Program-made: the position numbers and the translations under genes
The notes under the pieces: generated by a model
Told to the model about the DNA's origin: nothing
The model's input: only the letters and a program-made list of their open reading frames with translations
Databases searched by the model: none
Source: Desulfonatronum sp.
Lineage (GTDB): Bacteria > Desulfobacterota > Desulfovibrionia > Desulfovibrionales > Desulfonatronaceae
Direction: 5' to 3'
Assembly (NCBI GenBank): GCA_007127655.1
Contig: SKYX01000298.1
Coordinates: 1-6,068 of the forward strand
DNA: 6,068 nucleotides
Shown: piece by piece, positions 5,224 to 6,068 of the stretch
How positions within the stretch are numbered: the stretch's first letter is position 1
How the letters are laid out: the number at the start of each line of letters is the position of its first letter

Positions 5224-6068
5224 TCAGCCTGTTTGCCCAGCAGAGTGGATCATCTCCGTTGTCGGGGGAAAATGCTTTCGGGAAAACTCCCGGACCTGGG
5301 CCGCTGAATCCAGGTTCAGGGACTGGGCCGCCAGTTCCCGGCAGCGGGCCATGTTCAGGGTGCGGACGAGGGCCTTGACCCCGGGGATGGAGGCCGCGCC
5401 GACGCTGAGTTCGGTGACGCCCAGGCCGATGAGGATGGGCACGGCCTCCGGGTCGCCGGCCAGGCCGCCGCAGACGCCGCACCACTTGCCGTGGGCCGCG
5501 GCGGCCTGGGCCGCCTTGTGGATCAGGGCCAGCACCGCCGGGTCCAGGCCGTCGCAGTGGGCCGCCAGCCGGGGGTGGCCGCGATCCATGGCCAGGGTGT
5601 ACTGGGTCAGGTCGTTGGTGCCCACGGAGAAGAAATCCGCCTCCCTGGCGAACTGCCCGGCCAGCAGGGCCGCGGAGGGGGTTTCCACCATGATGCCCAC
5701 GGGGATGGACACCGGACTGCCTTGGCCCTTCAGGGCATCGCGTTCCTCCTCGAACAGGGCCTTGGCCTCGCGGAATTCCGCCAGCCGGGAAATCATCGGG
5801 AACATGATCAGAGCCCTGGCCGCGCCCTCGCCCTGAGTCTGGCCCTGGGGCTGGCCCTGATTTTGGGCCTGATTTTGGGCCTGGGCCCGCATGGCGGCCC
5901 GGATCACGGCCCGCAGCTGGGCGCGGAGCACTTCGGGCCGATCCAGTCCGACGCGGATGCCCCGCTCGCCCAGGAAGGGGTTTTCCTCGGGGGCGATGGG
6001 CAGATAGGAGAGGGGCTTGTCCCCGCCCACGTCCATGGTCCGGATGACCACCGGCCGCCTGTTGCCCA
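5224..6068 (-). CDS. PTS enzyme I (PEP-protein phosphotransferase), C-terminal part, 5' end outside window
   Basis: The last 280 codons are visible, corresponding to about the C-terminal half of E. coli enzyme I (575 aa). This is the PEP-binding, dimerising TIM-barrel domain, which takes phosphate from PEP for the PTS chain. Counting from the first full codon (6066), the family motifs are VVIRTMDVGGDKPL (6-19), ENPFLGERGIR (28-38), VGIMVETP (123-130), FFSVGTNDLTQYTLAMDRG (145-163) and GKWCGVCGGLAGD (193-205). C199 corresponds to the catalytic C502 of E. coli. The residue two after it is Gly instead of the usual Glu (CGELAGD). A Q/N/G-rich insertion at about 60-80 interrupts the segment before IMFPM and is encoded by a tandem repeat. 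Because the neighbouring permease lacks EIIA, the complete protein may be an EIIA-HPr-EI fusion (NagF/FruB-like). Plain PtsI or PtsP-like enzyme I cannot be excluded, so no symbol is given. Confidence 0.93.
   Translation of the reverse strand, partial: GNRRPVVIRTMDVGGDKPLSYLPIAPEENPFLGERGIRVGLDRPEVLRAQLRAVIRAAMRAQAQNQAQNQGQPQGQTQGEGAARALIMFPMISRLAEFREAKALFEEERDALKGQGSPVSIPVGIMVETPSAALLAGQFAREADFFSVGTNDLTQYTLAMDRGHPRLAAHCDGLDPAVLALIHKAAQAAAAHGKWCGVCGGLAGDPEAVPILIGLGVTELSVGAASIPGVKALVRTLNMARCRELAAQSLNLDSAAQVREFSRKHFPPTTEMIHSAGQTG
5831..5890 (-). repeat. Five tandem 12-bp units inside the enzyme I gene
   Basis: On the plus strand five consecutive 12-bp units follow the pattern SCCTGRKKYTGG with some drift. 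The third and fourth units (5855-5866 and 5867-5878) differ at one base only, and the last unit is the most diverged. Because 12 is a multiple of three, the array stays in frame. It encodes tetrapeptides of the form xQxQ (AQAQ, NQAQ, NQGQ, PQGQ, TQGE). Copy-number change would lengthen or shorten the protein by four residues per unit without a frameshift. Confidence 0.8.

Overview
The window is GC-rich bacterial DNA with five protein genes, all on the minus strand and transcribed from high to low coordinates. In that order they are: the C-terminal half of a PTS enzyme I-type protein (cut by the right edge), a GlcNAc-type PTS permease (EIIC-EIIB), a PIG-L/LmbE-family deacetylase, an E. coli-type two-domain cytidine deaminase carrying a signal peptide, and an MFS sugar porter. 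The codon bias (GCC, CTG, GGC, CAG) and these families fit a high-GC Proteobacterium. A Desulfovibrio-like (Desulfovibrionales) background is my impression only and was not tested.

Region by region (+ coordinates): 1-97 is the tail beyond the sugar porter with nothing I can firmly call. 98-1519 is the sugar porter. 1520-1678 is its leader, holding a good sigma70-like promoter, a small hairpin, a C8 run and a strong ribosome binding site. 1679-2686 is the exported cytidine deaminase. 2687-2772 is a short gap with a strong RBS but no clear terminator or promoter. 2773-3654 is the PIG-L deacetylase, whose GTG start overlaps the permease stop by 4 nt. 3651-5162 is the PTS permease. 5163-5223 is a short gap without a terminator. 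5224-6068 is the enzyme I C-terminal part.

How the genes may work together: the enzyme I, permease and deacetylase look like one operon for import and processing of an N-acetylated amino sugar. The permease has no EIIA domain. The missing EIIA (and HPr) are therefore probably fused to the N-terminus of the enzyme I polypeptide just outside the window, as in Pseudomonas NagF or FruB-type multiphosphoryl proteins (inference). The translationally coupled PIG-L protein is a candidate for the deacetylation step usually done by NagA, though this is not proven. The cytidine deaminase keeps its full catalytic set but starts with a signal peptide, so it probably acts outside the cytoplasm, which is unusual for this enzyme. 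The sugar porter has its own promoter and may be a separate unit.

The points most worth a second look are the exported cytidine deaminase, the PTS/PIG-L coupling, and a five-unit 12-bp tandem repeat that inserts a Q/N-rich segment into the catalytic domain of enzyme I. I see no RNA genes, CRISPR arrays, insertion sequences or integration sites.
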